DNA of 64,000 bases from Pseudoxanthomonas mexicana (GCF_010093385.1 NZ_PDWV01000008.1:1-64000), one strand, 5' to 3'. Counted from the first letter of the stretch, positions 24,929-34,908 are shown. The notes: generated by a model not told the origin, from the sequence alone. Made by a program: numbers and translations.

Positions 24929-25876
24929 ATGGCAATGCAGGAACTGGTCGACCGATACGGCGCACTGCTGGTGTTCGCCAATGTGCTGGCGTTGTCGCTG
25001 GGTCTGCCCGTGCCGGCGATGCCCACCCTGGTCCTGGTCGGTGCGGGGCTGGCGCTGCAGCCGGAGGCGATGTGGCTGCCGCTGCTGGGCGTGCTGGCGG
25101 TGTCGGTGGCCGCCAGCCTGATCGGCGACAGCGTCTGGTTCTATGCCGGCCGCCGCTACGGCAACCGCACGCTGCAGTCGTTGTGCCGGCTTTCGCTGTC
25201 GCGCGACACCTGCATGAAGCGCACGGAACGCTTCTACGGCCGTTTCGGCGTGCGCGTCCTGTCGGTGGCGAAGTTCATCCCCGGCCTGTCGATGGTGTCC
25301 GTGCCGCTGGCCGGCGCCATGCAGGCGAGGCTGCCGCTGTTCCTGCGTTACGACGGCCTGGGCGCTGCCCTGTGGGCCGCGCTGGGGCTGGGACTGGGCG
25401 TGGTGTTCGCCCGCCAGGTGGAAACGGTCATCGACGCGCTGTCGCAGCTGGGCACCGGCGCCGGTGTGGTCATCGGCGTGCTGCTGGCGGCCTACGTGGG
25501 CTGGCGCTGGTGGCGTCGGCGCACGCTGCTGAGGTCGCTGGAGGGGGCGCGGATCGATCCGCCGGAACTCGAAGCCCTCGTCCGGGCGGGCCAGCCGCCG
25601 GTGGTGTTCGATATCCGCGCCCCGGGTTTCCGCGACGTGGACCCGTACGTCATCCCAGGCGCGGTGTTCGCCGACGAGCGCCAGCTGGACGGGATCCTGG
25701 CCACGTATCCGCGCGACGGGAAGGTCGTCATCTACTGCGCCTGCCCGGATGAAGTATCCGCGGCGTGGATGGCCGCGAGGCTGCGCGAGGCCGGCTTCCG
25801 CGACGTGCTGCCGCTGCGGGGCGGCATCGATGCGTGGCGGGACGCCGGTTACGGGGTGGAACGGATCGGCGGCTGA
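24929..25876 (+). CDS. DedA-family membrane protein fused to a rhodanese domain
   Basis: A 315-residue fusion. The first part (about 1-205) is a DedA/SNARE-associated membrane protein with several helices and the motif AKFIPGLSMVSVPLAGA. Such proteins are linked to lipid carrier recycling and membrane homeostasis. A cytoplasmic rhodanese domain (about 215-310) follows, with the active-site loop YCACPDEVSAAW and Cys in the catalytic position, so it could carry sulfane sulfur. The start at 24929 is chosen because the family begins with LVDRYGALLVF close to the N-terminus; ATG at 24887 is an alternative. It is convergent with the FHA-GGDEF gene. Confidence 0.88.
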   Translation: MAMQELVDRYGALLVFANVLALSLGLPVPAMPTLVLVGAGLALQPEAMWLPLLGVLAVSVAASLIGDSVWFYAGRRYGNRTLQSLCRLSLSRDTCMKRTERFYGRFGVRVLSVAKFIPGLSMVSVPLAGAMQARLPLFLRYDGLGAALWAALGLGLGVVFARQVETVIDALSQLGTGAGVVIGVLLAAYVGWRWWRRRTLLRSLEGARIDPPELEALVRAGQPPVVFDIRAPGFRDVDPYVIPGAVFADERQLDGILATYPRDGKVVIYCACPDEVSAAWMAARLREAGFRDVLPLRGGIDAWRDAGYGVERIGG

Positions 25877-25891
25877 GCGCGTCCGCCGCGG

Positions 25892-26788
25892 TCAGTGCTC
25901 GATGCACACCCGGTTGCGGCCCTCGCTCTTGGCCCGGTACAGGGCCGCGTCCGCCGCGGCCATCATCCGGCTGACGGTGTCGCGCTCGGGCGTCAGCGCG
26001 GCGATCCCGATGCTGACGGTGATGCGCTGCGCCTCGCCGCCGGGGCGGAACACCACCGCTTCCACCGCCTCGCGCAGGCGCTCGGCGAAGCCGTAGGCGG
26101 CTTCCGGCCCGCACTCGGGCAGCAGCACGGCGAATTCCTCGCCGCCGATGCGGGCGGCCGCGTCGTCGTTGCGCACATGCCGGCGCACCAGCCCGGCGAT
26201 CTGCTTCAGCACCTGGTCGCCGGAGATGTGGCCGTAGCGGTCGTTGATCGGCTTGAACAGGTCCACGTCGATGATGCACATGGTCAGTGCGCGCTGGTGG
26301 CGCATGGCGCGCGCGATCTCCTTCTCCACCGTTTCGATGAAATGGCGGCGGTTGTACATCTCGGTCAGCGCATCGTGGGTGGCGAGCTGGTAGATCTCCT
26401 CGTGGTAACGCGCCTCAACGCTGCTGTGGCTGATGAACTTCAGGATGCTCTCCCCTAGGGTGATGTGGTCGCCGTCGACCAGCGCCGATTGCGCCACCGG
26501 CGTATCGTTCAGCCGGGTGGTGTTGGTCGCGCCGAGGTCGCGCACCCAGTAGGTGTCGCCGTCGCGCCAGAGCTCGCAGTGCAGGCGCGAGACGCTGTTG
26601 TGCGGGATGTGCAGGTCGGCTTCCTGCGAGCGGCCCACGCGCACCCGGGCGGTGTCGATGTCCGCACGCCGGCCCAGGCCTTCGCCGTGGATCACCACCA
26701 CGCAGGCCGAGCGCGGCGAGGCCGGCCGCGGGCCGTCACTCAGGATGGTCCGTTGCGTGGTGGGTGGATCGTGGGGGTCCCGGGACAT
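25892..26788 (-). CDS. FHA-domain diguanylate cyclase (FHA-GGDEF)
   Basis: A 298-residue soluble protein with an N-terminal FHA phosphothreonine-binding domain (about 28-125; VGRSQEADLHIPHNSVSRLHCEL is its core) and a C-terminal GGDEF domain. The GGDEF signature is GGEEF, a functional variant, and an RxxD inhibitory site (RNDD) precedes it. It would make cyclic di-GMP under control of a phosphorylated partner. The ATG at 26788 leaves 95 bases to the divergent Ser/Thr kinase gene, so the two may share control, and the kinase is a candidate source of the phosphothreonine. Confidence 0.93.
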   Translation of the reverse strand: MSRDPHDPPTTQRTILSDGPRPASPRSACVVVIHGEGLGRRADIDTARVRVGRSQEADLHIPHNSVSRLHCELWRDGDTYWVRDLGATNTTRLNDTPVAQSALVDGDHITLGESILKFISHSSVEARYHEEIYQLATHDALTEMYNRRHFIETVEKEIARAMRHQRALTMCIIDVDLFKPINDRYGHISGDQVLKQIAGLVRRHVRNDDAAARIGGEEFAVLLPECGPEAAYGFAERLREAVEAVVFRPGGEAQRITVSIGIAALTPERDTVSRMMAAADAALYRAKSEGRNRVCIEH

Positions 26789-26883
26789 GCGCGTGCGGCT
26801 GGCAGGTGCGGGCCCGAGTGTACCGGATCGGTCGGTCAACTCACGCTTCCGATACCATGCCGGGGCGCACAGGGGACCGTGGA

Positions 26884-29604
26884 ATGACATCGCAGCCTTA
26901 CGACGAACTCGCACCCACCGAAAGCCTGGCCACGCGCCTGCAGGATGCGCTGACCGCGGCCGACGGCACGCTGGCGCCCGGGGCGCGCCTGGGCCACTAC
27001 AGCATCGAGGGCCTGCTGGGGCGCGGCGGCATGGGCGAGGTCTACCGCGCCACCCAGCTGGAACCGGTGCGCCGGGAGGTGGCCCTGAAGCTGATGCGCG
27101 CGCAGCGCCTGCAGGCCCGCCACCTGGCCTGGTTCGAAGTGGAGCGGCAGGTGCTGGCGCAGATGCGCCATCCGGCCATCGCCCAGATCTACGATGCCGG
27201 CACCACGGAGGAGGGCTATCCCTTCTTCGCGATGGAGCTGATCGAGGGCAGCCCGATCACGCGCTACTGCCGGGAGCAACGGCTGTCGCTGGACGAACGC
27301 GTGGCGTTGTTCATCCGCGTCTGCGAGGGCGTGCAGCACGCGCACCACAAGGGCGTGGTCCACCGCGACCTGAAGCCGGGCAACCTGCTGGTGGACACAC
27401 TGGATGGCCGGGCCGCACCGAAAGTCATCGATTTCGGCATCGCGATGGCCGCGTCGCTGGCCGGCGACGCCGCACTGGAGCGCGCCGGCACGCCGGAGTA
27501 CATGAGTCCCGAGCAGGCGCTCGGCGATGCGCGGCAGGTGGACACGCGCAGCGACGTGTACTCGCTGGGCGTGGTGCTGTGCGAACTGGTGAGCGGCGTT
27601 CGCCCCGAGGCCGTGGGCGAAACCTGGTCGGCGGAAACGCCGACCGCCGTCGCGCCGTCGTCGCGGCTGGCGGCGCTGCCGGCCGAGCAGGCACGACAGG
27701 TGGCGCAGGAGCGCGGCCTGTCGCTGCCGCGCATGCGCGACCGCCTGCGCGGCGACCTGGACTGGATCGTGCTGAAGGCCATGCAGCACGACCGGGACGC
27801 CCGCTACGGGTCCGTCGCGGCGCTGGCCGACGACCTGCAGCGGTATCTCGAGGGGCGCACCGTGGCGGCGGTACCGCCGAGCCGCGCCTACGTCTGGCGC
27901 AAGTTCCTGCGCCGCCACCGCGCCGCGGCCGTCGCCGCGGGCTTCGCGCTGGCGGCGTTGCTGGGCGGTCTGGGCCTGTCCCTGTACGGCCTGCAGCAGG
28001 CGCGCACGCAACGCGCACTGGCGGAAGCGCGCAGCGCGGAGCTGGAGAAGGTGGCCGCGTTCCAGCAGTCGATGCTGGAGGGGATCGACATCGAGACCGT
28101 GGGTGTGGGCCTGGCCGAGGGTCTGGCGGCTCAGGTGGCCGAACGCGCCCCGGCGGCCGCCGACGCGTTCGGCGCGACCCTGGCCAAGGCCAGTACCGGC
28201 GATCTGGCACGCGACCTGGTGGACCGTCAGCTGCTCGCCAACGCGGAAGCCGCGATCGCCCGCGATTTCGCCGACCAGCCCGACGTGGCCGGCGGCCTGC
28301 GCGAGTCCGTGGCGCGCGTCTACGCTGCGATCGGTCTGTACGACAAGGCCGCCGAGCTGTTCGGCCGGGTGGCCGAGCATCGCGCCACGAACCTCGGCGA
28401 CGGCGCACCGGAGACGCTGCGCGCGCGCAACGAGCAGGTGCAGGCGCTGCTGGAGGGGGCGCACATCGACCAGGCCGAGGCCGTGCTGGAGAAGGCGCTG
28501 CCGCGCGCCTTCACGCTGCCCGCCAACGACCGCGTGCGGGTCAAGCTGGAACTGGCGCAGGCGCAGGTGATCTCGGCCCGCGGCGACCGACCGCGGGCGA
28601 AAGGCGTCGTCGAGGCGGTCCGTGCACGATTGATCGAGGTCGCCGGCGAGCGGGATCCGGCCACCCTGGAGGCCACCAACAACCTGGCCGCCGTACAGCG
28701 CAACCTGGGCGAACTGCCCGAGGCACGCGCGAACATGGAGCAGGTGGTCGCCGGGCGCACCGCGGTGCTCGGTCCCGATCACGAGGAGACGCTGTCGGCG
28801 ATGGGCAACCTGGCCGTGCTGCGCATCATGAACCGCGAGAAGGACGCCGCCATCGCCATGCAGCGCGACCTCACTTCGCGCTACGTGCGCAAGCTGGGCA
28901 GCGAGCATCCGGTCACGCTGCAGGCACGCAGCACGCTGGCGACGATGATGGTGGACGCCGGCGACGCGGCCGCCGCGCTGCCGCTGCTCAAGGATGCGTT
29001 GGCCGCGCGCGAGCGGGTCTTGGGGCGCGACCACCCGCAGACGGTAAGGACACGCCTGAACCTGGCCACGGCGTACGCACGCCTGGAGGATTACGCGGCC
29101 GCGCTGCCGCTGGAGGAGCAGGTCATCACGATGCGTAGCCGGCTGCAGGGCCCATCGCATCCGGACACGCTGTCCATCCTGGTCAACCATGCCGGCACGC
29201 TGCTCAACGCGAAGCAGCCCGACGCCGCGCTGCGCCTGCTTTCGGACGTGCAGCCACTGGCATTGAAGGTGCTGGGAGAAAAACACCCGCAGGCGCAGAT
29301 CACCATGGTGATCCGCGCCGAAGCCCTGCGCGTGTCCGGGCGCACGCGCGAGGCGCTGGACGAGTACCGCCGCCTGTTCGAACTGCGACGCAAGGTGCTC
29401 GGCGAGACGCACGTGGAAACGCGTACCGCGGCGTGGAACCTGATCGACACCAGTCGCGAACTGGGCCTGACCACGCAGGTCGACGCGCTGGAGCGGCAGT
29501 ACATCGCCCCCTTGCTGACGGCCGATCCGGCCACGCTGGCCGATGCGGACGCCGAGTTCGTCAAACGTTATCGAGAGGGCAGGCGGCCTGGCAAACAGCG
29601 CTGA
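26884..29604 (+). CDS. Membrane Ser/Thr protein kinase with TPR domain
   Basis: A 906-residue Hanks-type kinase. It has GRGGMGEVY (47-54), the catalytic VHRDLKPGN (from about 159), DFG (about 183) and the activation-loop end GTPEYMSPEQA. A hydrophobic helix at about 348-373 then places a large TPR-type region (about 480-890) on the other side of the membrane. Repeats such as NLAAVQRNLGELPEARAN and NLATAYARLEDYAAALPLEE are visible. The ATG at 26884 gives a normal kinase N-terminus. It is divergent from the FHA-GGDEF gene. Targets are unknown; the neighbour is a natural candidate. Confidence 0.94.
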   Translation: MTSQPYDELAPTESLATRLQDALTAADGTLAPGARLGHYSIEGLLGRGGMGEVYRATQLEPVRREVALKLMRAQRLQARHLAWFEVERQVLAQMRHPAIAQIYDAGTTEEGYPFFAMELIEGSPITRYCREQRLSLDERVALFIRVCEGVQHAHHKGVVHRDLKPGNLLVDTLDGRAAPKVIDFGIAMAASLAGDAALERAGTPEYMSPEQALGDARQVDTRSDVYSLGVVLCELVSGVRPEAVGETWSAETPTAVAPSSRLAALPAEQARQVAQERGLSLPRMRDRLRGDLDWIVLKAMQHDRDARYGSVAALADDLQRYLEGRTVAAVPPSRAYVWRKFLRRHRAAAVAAGFALAALLGGLGLSLYGLQQARTQRALAEARSAELEKVAAFQQSMLEGIDIETVGVGLAEGLAAQVAERAPAAADAFGATLAKASTGDLARDLVDRQLLANAEAAIARDFADQPDVAGGLRESVARVYAAIGLYDKAAELFGRVAEHRATNLGDGAPETLRARNEQVQALLEGAHIDQAEAVLEKALPRAFTLPANDRVRVKLELAQAQVISARGDRPRAKGVVEAVRARLIEVAGERDPATLEATNNLAAVQRNLGELPEARANMEQVVAGRTAVLGPDHEETLSAMGNLAVLRIMNREKDAAIAMQRDLTSRYVRKLGSEHPVTLQARSTLATMMVDAGDAAAALPLLKDALAARERVLGRDHPQTVRTRLNLATAYARLEDYAAALPLEEQVITMRSRLQGPSHPDTLSILVNHAGTLLNAKQPDAALRLLSDVQPLALKVLGEKHPQAQITMVIRAEALRVSGRTREALDEYRRLFELRRKVLGETHVETRTAAWNLIDTSRELGLTTQVDALERQYIAPLLTADPATLADADAEFVKRYREGRRPGKQR

Positions 29605-29616
29605 GCGCCGGCTACG

Positions 29617-30525
29617 TCACTCGCCGGGTTTGGCCGCCGCGCTGGGCGCCTCGGACGCGGCGCGGCGCGACAGCACCGCCTCGCGGTGCGCGATGTAGGC
29701 GTTGGCGCCGAAGATGATGCCGGCGCCGGCCAGCGTCCATGCGTCCAGCGTTTCGTCGAACAGCAGCCAGCCGAACAGGGCCACCACCGGCAACTGCATG
29801 AAGCTGATCGGCGTCAGCGCCGAGACCTCGCCCAGCTTCAGCGCGCGCGTCCACAGCATGTGGCCGCCGGTGCCCAGCACGCCGGCGGCGACCACCCACA
29901 CCCACGTGATGCCCTGCGGCCATTCCCACACGGCCAGCGCCGGCAGCAGCGACATCGGCACCCACAGCAGGGTGGTGTAGATGACGATGCGGTCGGCCGG
30001 CTCGGTCTGCGAGAGCTGCTTGATCTGGATCGCCACCAGCGCGCTCATCACTGCCGCCAGCACGGCGATCATCGCGTCCGCTGTGAATTCCGCGGTGCCG
30101 GGCCGCACGATCACCAGCACGCCCACGAAACCCAGCACCACCGCGGTCCAGCGGCGTGCGCGCACGCGTTCGTTGAGCATCGCGGCCGCGGCCAGAGTGA
30201 CGAACAGCGGCGTGGAGTACGACAGCGACACCGCCTGCGCCAGCGGCAGGTGGCCGATGGCCCAGAAACCGGCCAGCATCGAGCAGATGCCGATCACGCA
30301 GCGGAACAAGTAGCGCGGGAACTGGGTGGTCTTCAGGAACCCCGGGCCGTGCCGCAGGATGAGCGGCGCCGCGGCAAGCAGGCCGAAGAAATTGCGGAAG
30401 AACGCGATCTCGAACGTGTGCAAAGTGGCCGACGCCAGCCGGATCGCCACCACCATCAGGGCGAACAGCACCGTGCTACCCAGCATCAGCACGGCGGCGC
30501 GGAAGTGGGCGGGAATGGCGGGCAT
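29617..30525 (-). CDS. EamA-family (DMT) membrane transporter
   Basis: A 302-residue protein with ten hydrophobic segments in two EamA repeats, the first starting near VLMLGSTVLFALMVVAIRL and the second near ADAMIAVLAAVMSALVAIQI. The DMT pattern is clear. It would export or import a small metabolite, which cannot be told from sequence. The ATG at 30525 is followed upstream, after 14 bases, by the stop of murB, so it lies in the pyrD-murB transcript. Its stop is 12 bases from that of the convergent kinase gene. Confidence 0.9.
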   Translation of the reverse strand: MPAIPAHFRAAVLMLGSTVLFALMVVAIRLASATLHTFEIAFFRNFFGLLAAAPLILRHGPGFLKTTQFPRYLFRCVIGICSMLAGFWAIGHLPLAQAVSLSYSTPLFVTLAAAAMLNERVRARRWTAVVLGFVGVLVIVRPGTAEFTADAMIAVLAAVMSALVAIQIKQLSQTEPADRIVIYTTLLWVPMSLLPALAVWEWPQGITWVWVVAAGVLGTGGHMLWTRALKLGEVSALTPISFMQLPVVALFGWLLFDETLDAWTLAGAGIIFGANAYIAHREAVLSRRAASEAPSAAAKPGE

Positions 30526-30539
30526 GCGCGGTGGTCGGG

Positions 30540-31579
30540 CTACCAGCGGGCGCCGATGATCTTCGGTTCCGGCTCGATCCCCACGCCGAAGCGCGCGTGC
30601 ACGGATTCGGCGATGCGCCGCGCCAGCCCCAGCAGCGCGGCGCCGGTGGCCTGCCCGTGGTTGACCAGCACCAGGGCATGCGCGGCGGAGACGCCCGCAT
30701 CGCCGTCGCGATGGCCCTTCCAGCCGCAGGCTTCGATCATCCACGCAGCGGACAGCTTGCGGTTGTGCGGGGCGTCGCCACGGAATACCGGCAGCGTGGG
30801 ATAGTCGACCAGCAGCGCGTCGGCCTGCGCCTGCGAGACGATGGGATTCTTGAAAAAGCTGCCGGCATTGCCCACCACGGCCGGATCCGGCAGCTTGCGT
30901 CGGCGGATACGGATCACCGCCTCGGCCACCTCGCGCGCGGTCGGCGCGGAGATTCCCATCGCGCCGAGCTCCTCGCGGATACCGGCGTAATCCAGGCGCA
31001 GGTGCGGCGTGCGCGGCAGCACGAACTCCACCGCCGTCACCAGGTAGCGGTCGGCCTGGTGCTTGAACACGCTGTCGCGGTAGGCGAACGCGCAGGCGTC
31101 GCGGTCCAGCCGCACCATCGCGCCCGCATGGCGGTCCAGCGCTTCGACCACGGCGATGAACTCGCCCACTTCGGTGCCGTAGGCGCCGATGTTCTGGATG
31201 GGCGACGCGCCGGCGGTACCGGGGATGAGGGCCAGGTTCTCCAGCCCGCACAGGCCCTGCTCCAGCGTCCACATCACCAGCGGGTGCCAGGCGACGCCGG
31301 CATCGGCGCGCACGCGCGCCTGTTCGCCATCGTCGGACAGCACGCGCAGGCCGTGCGTGGCCATGGCGATCACCGCGCCCGGTGCATCGCCGGCGAACAG
31401 CAGGTTGCTGCCGCCGCCGATCACCAGGCTTTCGGATTCGGCGACCTGCGGCAGCGCCATCACCTCGCCCAGCGCCGAGGCGTCGTCCACTTCGATCACC
31501 AGGGCGCCGACGCCTGCACGCCGAAGGTATTGCGGTCCCGCAGGGGGGCGTTGGCGGTGAGGCGGTAGCCTGGCGTCAT
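30540..31579 (-). pseudogene. murB: UDP-N-acetylenolpyruvoylglucosamine reductase, single-base frameshift
   Basis: MurB reduces UDP-GlcNAc-enolpyruvate to UDP-MurNAc in peptidoglycan synthesis. The first 27 codons read [20 protein letters not shown] and on to ASAPW, after which TGA appears because one base is missing between 31498 and 31499. The next frame continues directly as IEVDDASALGEV and runs to the normal end, giving about 346 residues once repaired. Motifs LVIGGGSNLLF, LIPGTAGASPIQNIGAYG, YRDSVFK and NAGSFFKNP are intact. MurB is normally essential, so a real break is unlikely; a sequencing deletion is the best reading. The start overlaps the pyrD stop (ATGA). Confidence 0.93.
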
Positions 31580-32631
31580 TCCGGCGCCACCGGCCCGCGA
31601 CTCGGCGCTTCGCGACGGCGTCGGATGGCTTCCACGCATTCGTGGATCAGCTCCGGCCCGCGGTACACCAGGCCGGTGTAGCACTGCACCAGCGATGCGC
31701 CGGCGGACATCTTCGCCACCGCATCGGCGCCGGACAGGATGCCGCCCACGCCGATCAACGGAATGGTGTCGGGCAGGCGCGTGCGCAGGCGGCGCAGGAC
31801 CAGCGTGGCCTGGCCCATCAGCGGCGCGCCGGACAGGCCGCCGGTTTCCCGCGCCAGCGGATGGTCCTGCACGCTGAGGCGGGACACGGTGGTGTTGGTG
31901 GCGATGACGCCATCCACCTGCATGTCGCCCAGCACGCGCGCGACCGCGTCGATGTCGCTGTCGGACAGGTCGGGCGCGATCTTCACCAGCATCGGCACAC
32001 GCTTGCCGTGCTGTGCCGCCAGGTCCTCCTGCGCATCGCGCAGCGTGCCGATCAGCTGGCGCAATGCCTGTTCTTCCTGCAGTTCGCGCAGGCCGGCGGT
32101 GTTGGGCGAGGAGATGTTGACGGTGACGTAGTCGGCCAGCGGATAGACGCGTTCCAGGCAGTACAGGTAGTCGGACGCGGCGCGCTCGTTGGCGGTGTCC
32201 TTGTTCTTGCCGATGTTGATGCCCAGCAGGCCGCGGTCGCGGCGCGCGGCTTCGACGTTGCGCACCAGCGCGTCGACGCCTTCGTTGTTGAAGCCGAGGC
32301 GGTTGATGACCGCCTGGTACTGCGGCAGGCGGAACATGCGCGGCTTCGGATTGCCCGGCTGCGGCCTGGGCGTGACCGTGCCGATCTCGACGAAGCCGAA
32401 ACCCAGCGCGAACAGCGCGTCGATGTGCGCGCCGTTCTTGTCCATGCCGGCGGCCAGACCGACCGGATTGGGGAAGGTCAGCCCCATCACCTTGGTGGGC
32501 ATCGGGGTGATGGGACGCGCCACCAGCGGCGTGGTGCCGGTGCGGTAGGCCAGGTCGAGGGCTTTCAGGCCCAGGCCGTGGGCGGTTTCGGCGTCCAGGC
32601 CGAAGAGGAAGGGTCGGGCGAGGGGATACAT
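31576..32631 (-). CDS. pyrD: Dihydroorotate dehydrogenase, quinone-dependent (class 2)
   Basis: The 351-residue enzyme oxidises dihydroorotate to orotate in pyrimidine synthesis and passes electrons to quinone at the inner membrane. The amphipathic N-terminus ([17 protein letters not shown]) marks class 2. FMN-site motifs include [43 protein letters not shown] and [10 protein letters not shown]; the catalytic base is the Ser in NISSPN. The ATG is at 32631. Its stop overlaps the murB start. Confidence 0.97.
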   Translation of the reverse strand: MYPLARPFLFGLDAETAHGLGLKALDLAYRTGTTPLVARPITPMPTKVMGLTFPNPVGLAAGMDKNGAHIDALFALGFGFVEIGTVTPRPQPGNPKPRMFRLPQYQAVINRLGFNNEGVDALVRNVEAARRDRGLLGINIGKNKDTANERAASDYLYCLERVYPLADYVTVNISSPNTAGLRELQEEQALRQLIGTLRDAQEDLAAQHGKRVPMLVKIAPDLSDSDIDAVARVLGDMQVDGVIATNTTVSRLSVQDHPLARETGGLSGAPLMGQATLVLRRLRTRLPDTIPLIGVGGILSGADAVAKMSAGASLVQCYTGLVYRGPELIHECVEAIRRRREAPSRGPVAPE

Positions 32632-32645
32632 GGCAGCAGGCGGGA

Positions 32646-32924
32646 TCAGTTCAGCGTCGCCAGCCAGGCCAGGCCGCCCAGGAACATGAAGAGCACCGCG
32701 ATGCCGATGACCCACAGCAGCGCCGACAGCCAGCCCAGGATCAGGCCGCCGATGGCCAGTCCGTCGCCCTCCAGCGCGCCGCCGCTGCGGCGGATCTCCG
32801 CGCGCGCCATGTGGCCGGTGACGATCGCCACCAGCGTGCCCAAGACCGGCAACAGGGTCCAACCGAGGATGCCGGACACGAGGCTGGCGATGGCGAGACT
32901 GCTGGTGGTGCGTGCTGCGTTCAT
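32646..32924 (-). CDS. DUF4190-type small membrane protein
   Basis: A 92-residue protein with two membrane helices (about 8-36 and 60-88) separated by a short polar loop with [20 protein letters not shown], the layout of DUF4190 proteins. No function is known. The ATG at 32924 has GGAG upstream. It lies between the aldehyde dehydrogenase terminator and pyrD on the same strand, only 14 bases before the pyrD start, so it probably heads the pyrD-murB-EamA transcript. Confidence 0.85.
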   Translation of the reverse strand: MNAARTTSSLAIASLVSGILGWTLLPVLGTLVAIVTGHMARAEIRRSGGALEGDGLAIGGLILGWLSALLWVIGIAVLFMFLGGLAWLATLN

Positions 32925-32973
32925 CAGGAGCTCCGTGCAGGGGTCAGGGAGGCGATGGCACTGGATCGGGGGC

Positions 32974-33006
32974 AAAAAAAACGCGCCGCCCGATGAGGGA
33001 GGCGCG
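32974..33006 (-). terminator. Intrinsic terminator of the aldehyde dehydrogenase gene
   Basis: On the minus strand a GC-rich stem (CGCGCC with GGCGCG) is followed directly by eight T. It lies about 65 bases downstream of the aldehyde dehydrogenase stop and is the clearest intrinsic terminator in the window. Confidence 0.85.
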
Positions 33007-33069
33007 ATTATCCCAGATGCTGGCCCGTTCAGGGCAGCCGGCATGCGGGCATGCCGGCCGTGTTGCGGG

Positions 33070-34602
33070 TCAGAGGTCGAACTTGATGCCCTGCGCCAGC
33101 GGCAGCGAGTCGGAGTAGTTGATCGTGTTGGTCTGCCGGCGCATGTAGACCTTCCATGCGTCCGAGCCGGACTCGCGACCGCCGCCGGTTTCCTTCTCGC
33201 CGCCGAAGGCGCCGCCGATCTCGGCACCGCTGGTGCCGATGTTGACGTTGGCGATGCCGCAGTCGCTGCCGGCCGCCGACAGGAACTGCTCGGCCGCTTT
33301 CAGGTTCTGGGTGAAGATCGATGAGGACAGGCCCTGCGGCACGGCGTTCTGCATGTCGATGGCTTCGTCCAGGGTCTTGTACTTCATCACGTACAGGATG
33401 GGGGCGAAGGTCTCGTGCTGGACCACTTCGTCGGAGTTCTTCAGGCCGGTGACGATGGCTGGCAGGACGAAGTTGCCGGGGCGGTCGATCGCGGTGCCGC
33501 CGGTTTCGACGGTGCCGCCGCTGGCCTTGGCCTTGGCGATCGAGTCCAGGAACTGCTGCACGGCGCCCTGGCTGTTGAGCGGGCCCATCAGGTTGGCCGG
33601 ATCCAGCGGGTCGCCGATCTTGCCCTCCACCTGCTTGTACGCCTTGATCAGCGTGGACAGCACGGTGTCGTAGATCGATTCGTGCACGATCAGGCGGCGC
33701 GTGGTGGTGCAGCGCTGGCCGGCCGTACCGACGGCGCCGAACACGATGCCGGGGATGGCCAGCTTCAGGTCGGCGGTTTCGTCCAGGATGATCGCGTTGT
33801 TGCCGCCCAGCTCCAGCAGGCTGCGGCCCATGCGGCGGGCGACGCGCTCGCCCACGGTGCGCCCCACCTGGGTGGAACCGGTGAAGCTGATCAGCGGGAT
33901 GCGCTTGTCGTCGACGAACTGCTGCGCCAGCTCGACGCCGGCGTCGTTGATCAGGAAGAAGATGTCCGGGAAGCCGCCTTCCTTCAGCGCCTCGTTGCAG
34001 ATCTTCATGCTGGCGATGGCGGTGAGCGGGGTCTTGTTGGACGGCTTCCAGATGCAGATGTCGCCGCAGATGCCGGCCAGGAACGAGTTCCACGCCCACA
34101 CGGCGACCGGGAAGTTGAACGCGCTGATGATGCCGACCAGGCCCAGCGGGTGGTACTGCTCGTACATGCGGTGGCCGGGACGCTCGGAGTGCATGGTGTA
34201 GCCGTACAGCATGCGGCTCTGGCCCACGGCGAAGTCGGCGATGTCGATCATCTCCTGCACTTCGCCGTCGCCCTCGGGCTTGCTCTTGCCCATTTCCAGC
34301 GCGACCAGCGAACCCAGCGCGTCCTTGTGCCGGCGCAACGCCTCGCCGCACAGGCGCACGGCCTCGCCGCGGCGCGGGGCCGGGGTGGTGCGCCACACCT
34401 TGAAGGCGGCCTGGGCGCGGGCGACGACCTTCTCGTAGTCGGCCTGGCTGCTGGCATGGACCTCGGCGATCACCTCGTTGGTGGTGGGATTGATCGACTG
34501 CAACAGGCCGGCGTCGGTGGTCGTGGACCACTCGCCGCTGCCGAGGTAGGTGCCGGAATTGGTGCTGGCAAGGCCGAGGGCCTTGAGAAGGTCTGCGGGC
34601 AT
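33070..34602 (-). CDS. amaB: Alpha-aminoadipic semialdehyde dehydrogenase (ALDH7 family)
   Basis: The 510-residue enzyme matches the ALDH7/antiquitin group, which oxidises piperideine-6-carboxylate or aminoadipic semialdehyde in lysine breakdown using NAD. The catalytic Cys is C298 (GQRCTTTRR) and the general base is E264 (LELGGNN). The closing stretch [20 protein letters not shown] and [16 protein letters not shown] is nearly diagnostic for the group. The ATG at 34602 has GGAG upstream. It stands alone with its own terminator. The gene symbol is by family resemblance. Confidence 0.9.
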   Translation of the reverse strand: MPADLLKALGLASTNSGTYLGSGEWSTTTDAGLLQSINPTTNEVIAEVHASSQADYEKVVARAQAAFKVWRTTPAPRRGEAVRLCGEALRRHKDALGSLVALEMGKSKPEGDGEVQEMIDIADFAVGQSRMLYGYTMHSERPGHRMYEQYHPLGLVGIISAFNFPVAVWAWNSFLAGICGDICIWKPSNKTPLTAIASMKICNEALKEGGFPDIFFLINDAGVELAQQFVDDKRIPLISFTGSTQVGRTVGERVARRMGRSLLELGGNNAIILDETADLKLAIPGIVFGAVGTAGQRCTTTRRLIVHESIYDTVLSTLIKAYKQVEGKIGDPLDPANLMGPLNSQGAVQQFLDSIAKAKASGGTVETGGTAIDRPGNFVLPAIVTGLKNSDEVVQHETFAPILYVMKYKTLDEAIDMQNAVPQGLSSSIFTQNLKAAEQFLSAAGSDCGIANVNIGTSGAEIGGAFGGEKETGGGRESGSDAWKVYMRRQTNTINYSDSLPLAQGIKFDL

Positions 34603-34818
34603 GAAGTGCTCCAGGGATCGAATGCGGGGATGCGGCCGGGGCCGCATCGCGGGGGCATGATTCTACCAGAGCACGCGGGCCCGAACGCCCGGAAACCCTG
34701 TGTATTTCAATTGCTTACGTGGGCGTTGATTCGCTGTCGGCGTCTGTTCGGATTGCCGAGCCGGAGGTGGCGCTATCGGCGATCTGCCGATGCGCAGCGG
34801 CGCCTGCAGGGCAGGGAA

Positions 34819-34895
34819 TGGCGGCCCCGACACGATTCGAACGTGCGACCTTCCCCTTAGGAGGGGGACGCTCTATCCAGCTGAGCTACGGGGCC
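34819..34895 (-). tRNA. tRNA-Arg (anticodon CCT)
   Basis: A complete 77-base cloverleaf with encoded CCA. The acceptor stem is GGCCCCG/CGGGGCC, the D-arm GCTCAGCTGGATAGAGC and the anticodon loop CTCCTAA with anticodon CCT (reads AGG). The T-arm carries TTCGAAT. The rare Arg codon AGG suits the high-GC codon use. Confidence 0.96.
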
Positions 34896-34908
34896 ATCGG
34901 TGATGCCA

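Noticed and set aside
26836-29412. Open frame of about 858 codons opposite the Ser/Thr kinase
   Set aside because: The composition is that of an antisense shadow, and the plus strand holds a complete kinase with TPR repeats.
780-31505. Programmed frameshifting in the ABC exporter, regB and murB
   Set aside because: No slippery heptamer or downstream pseudoknot is evident at any of the three sites, and the shift is always explained by adding one base in a conserved motif.
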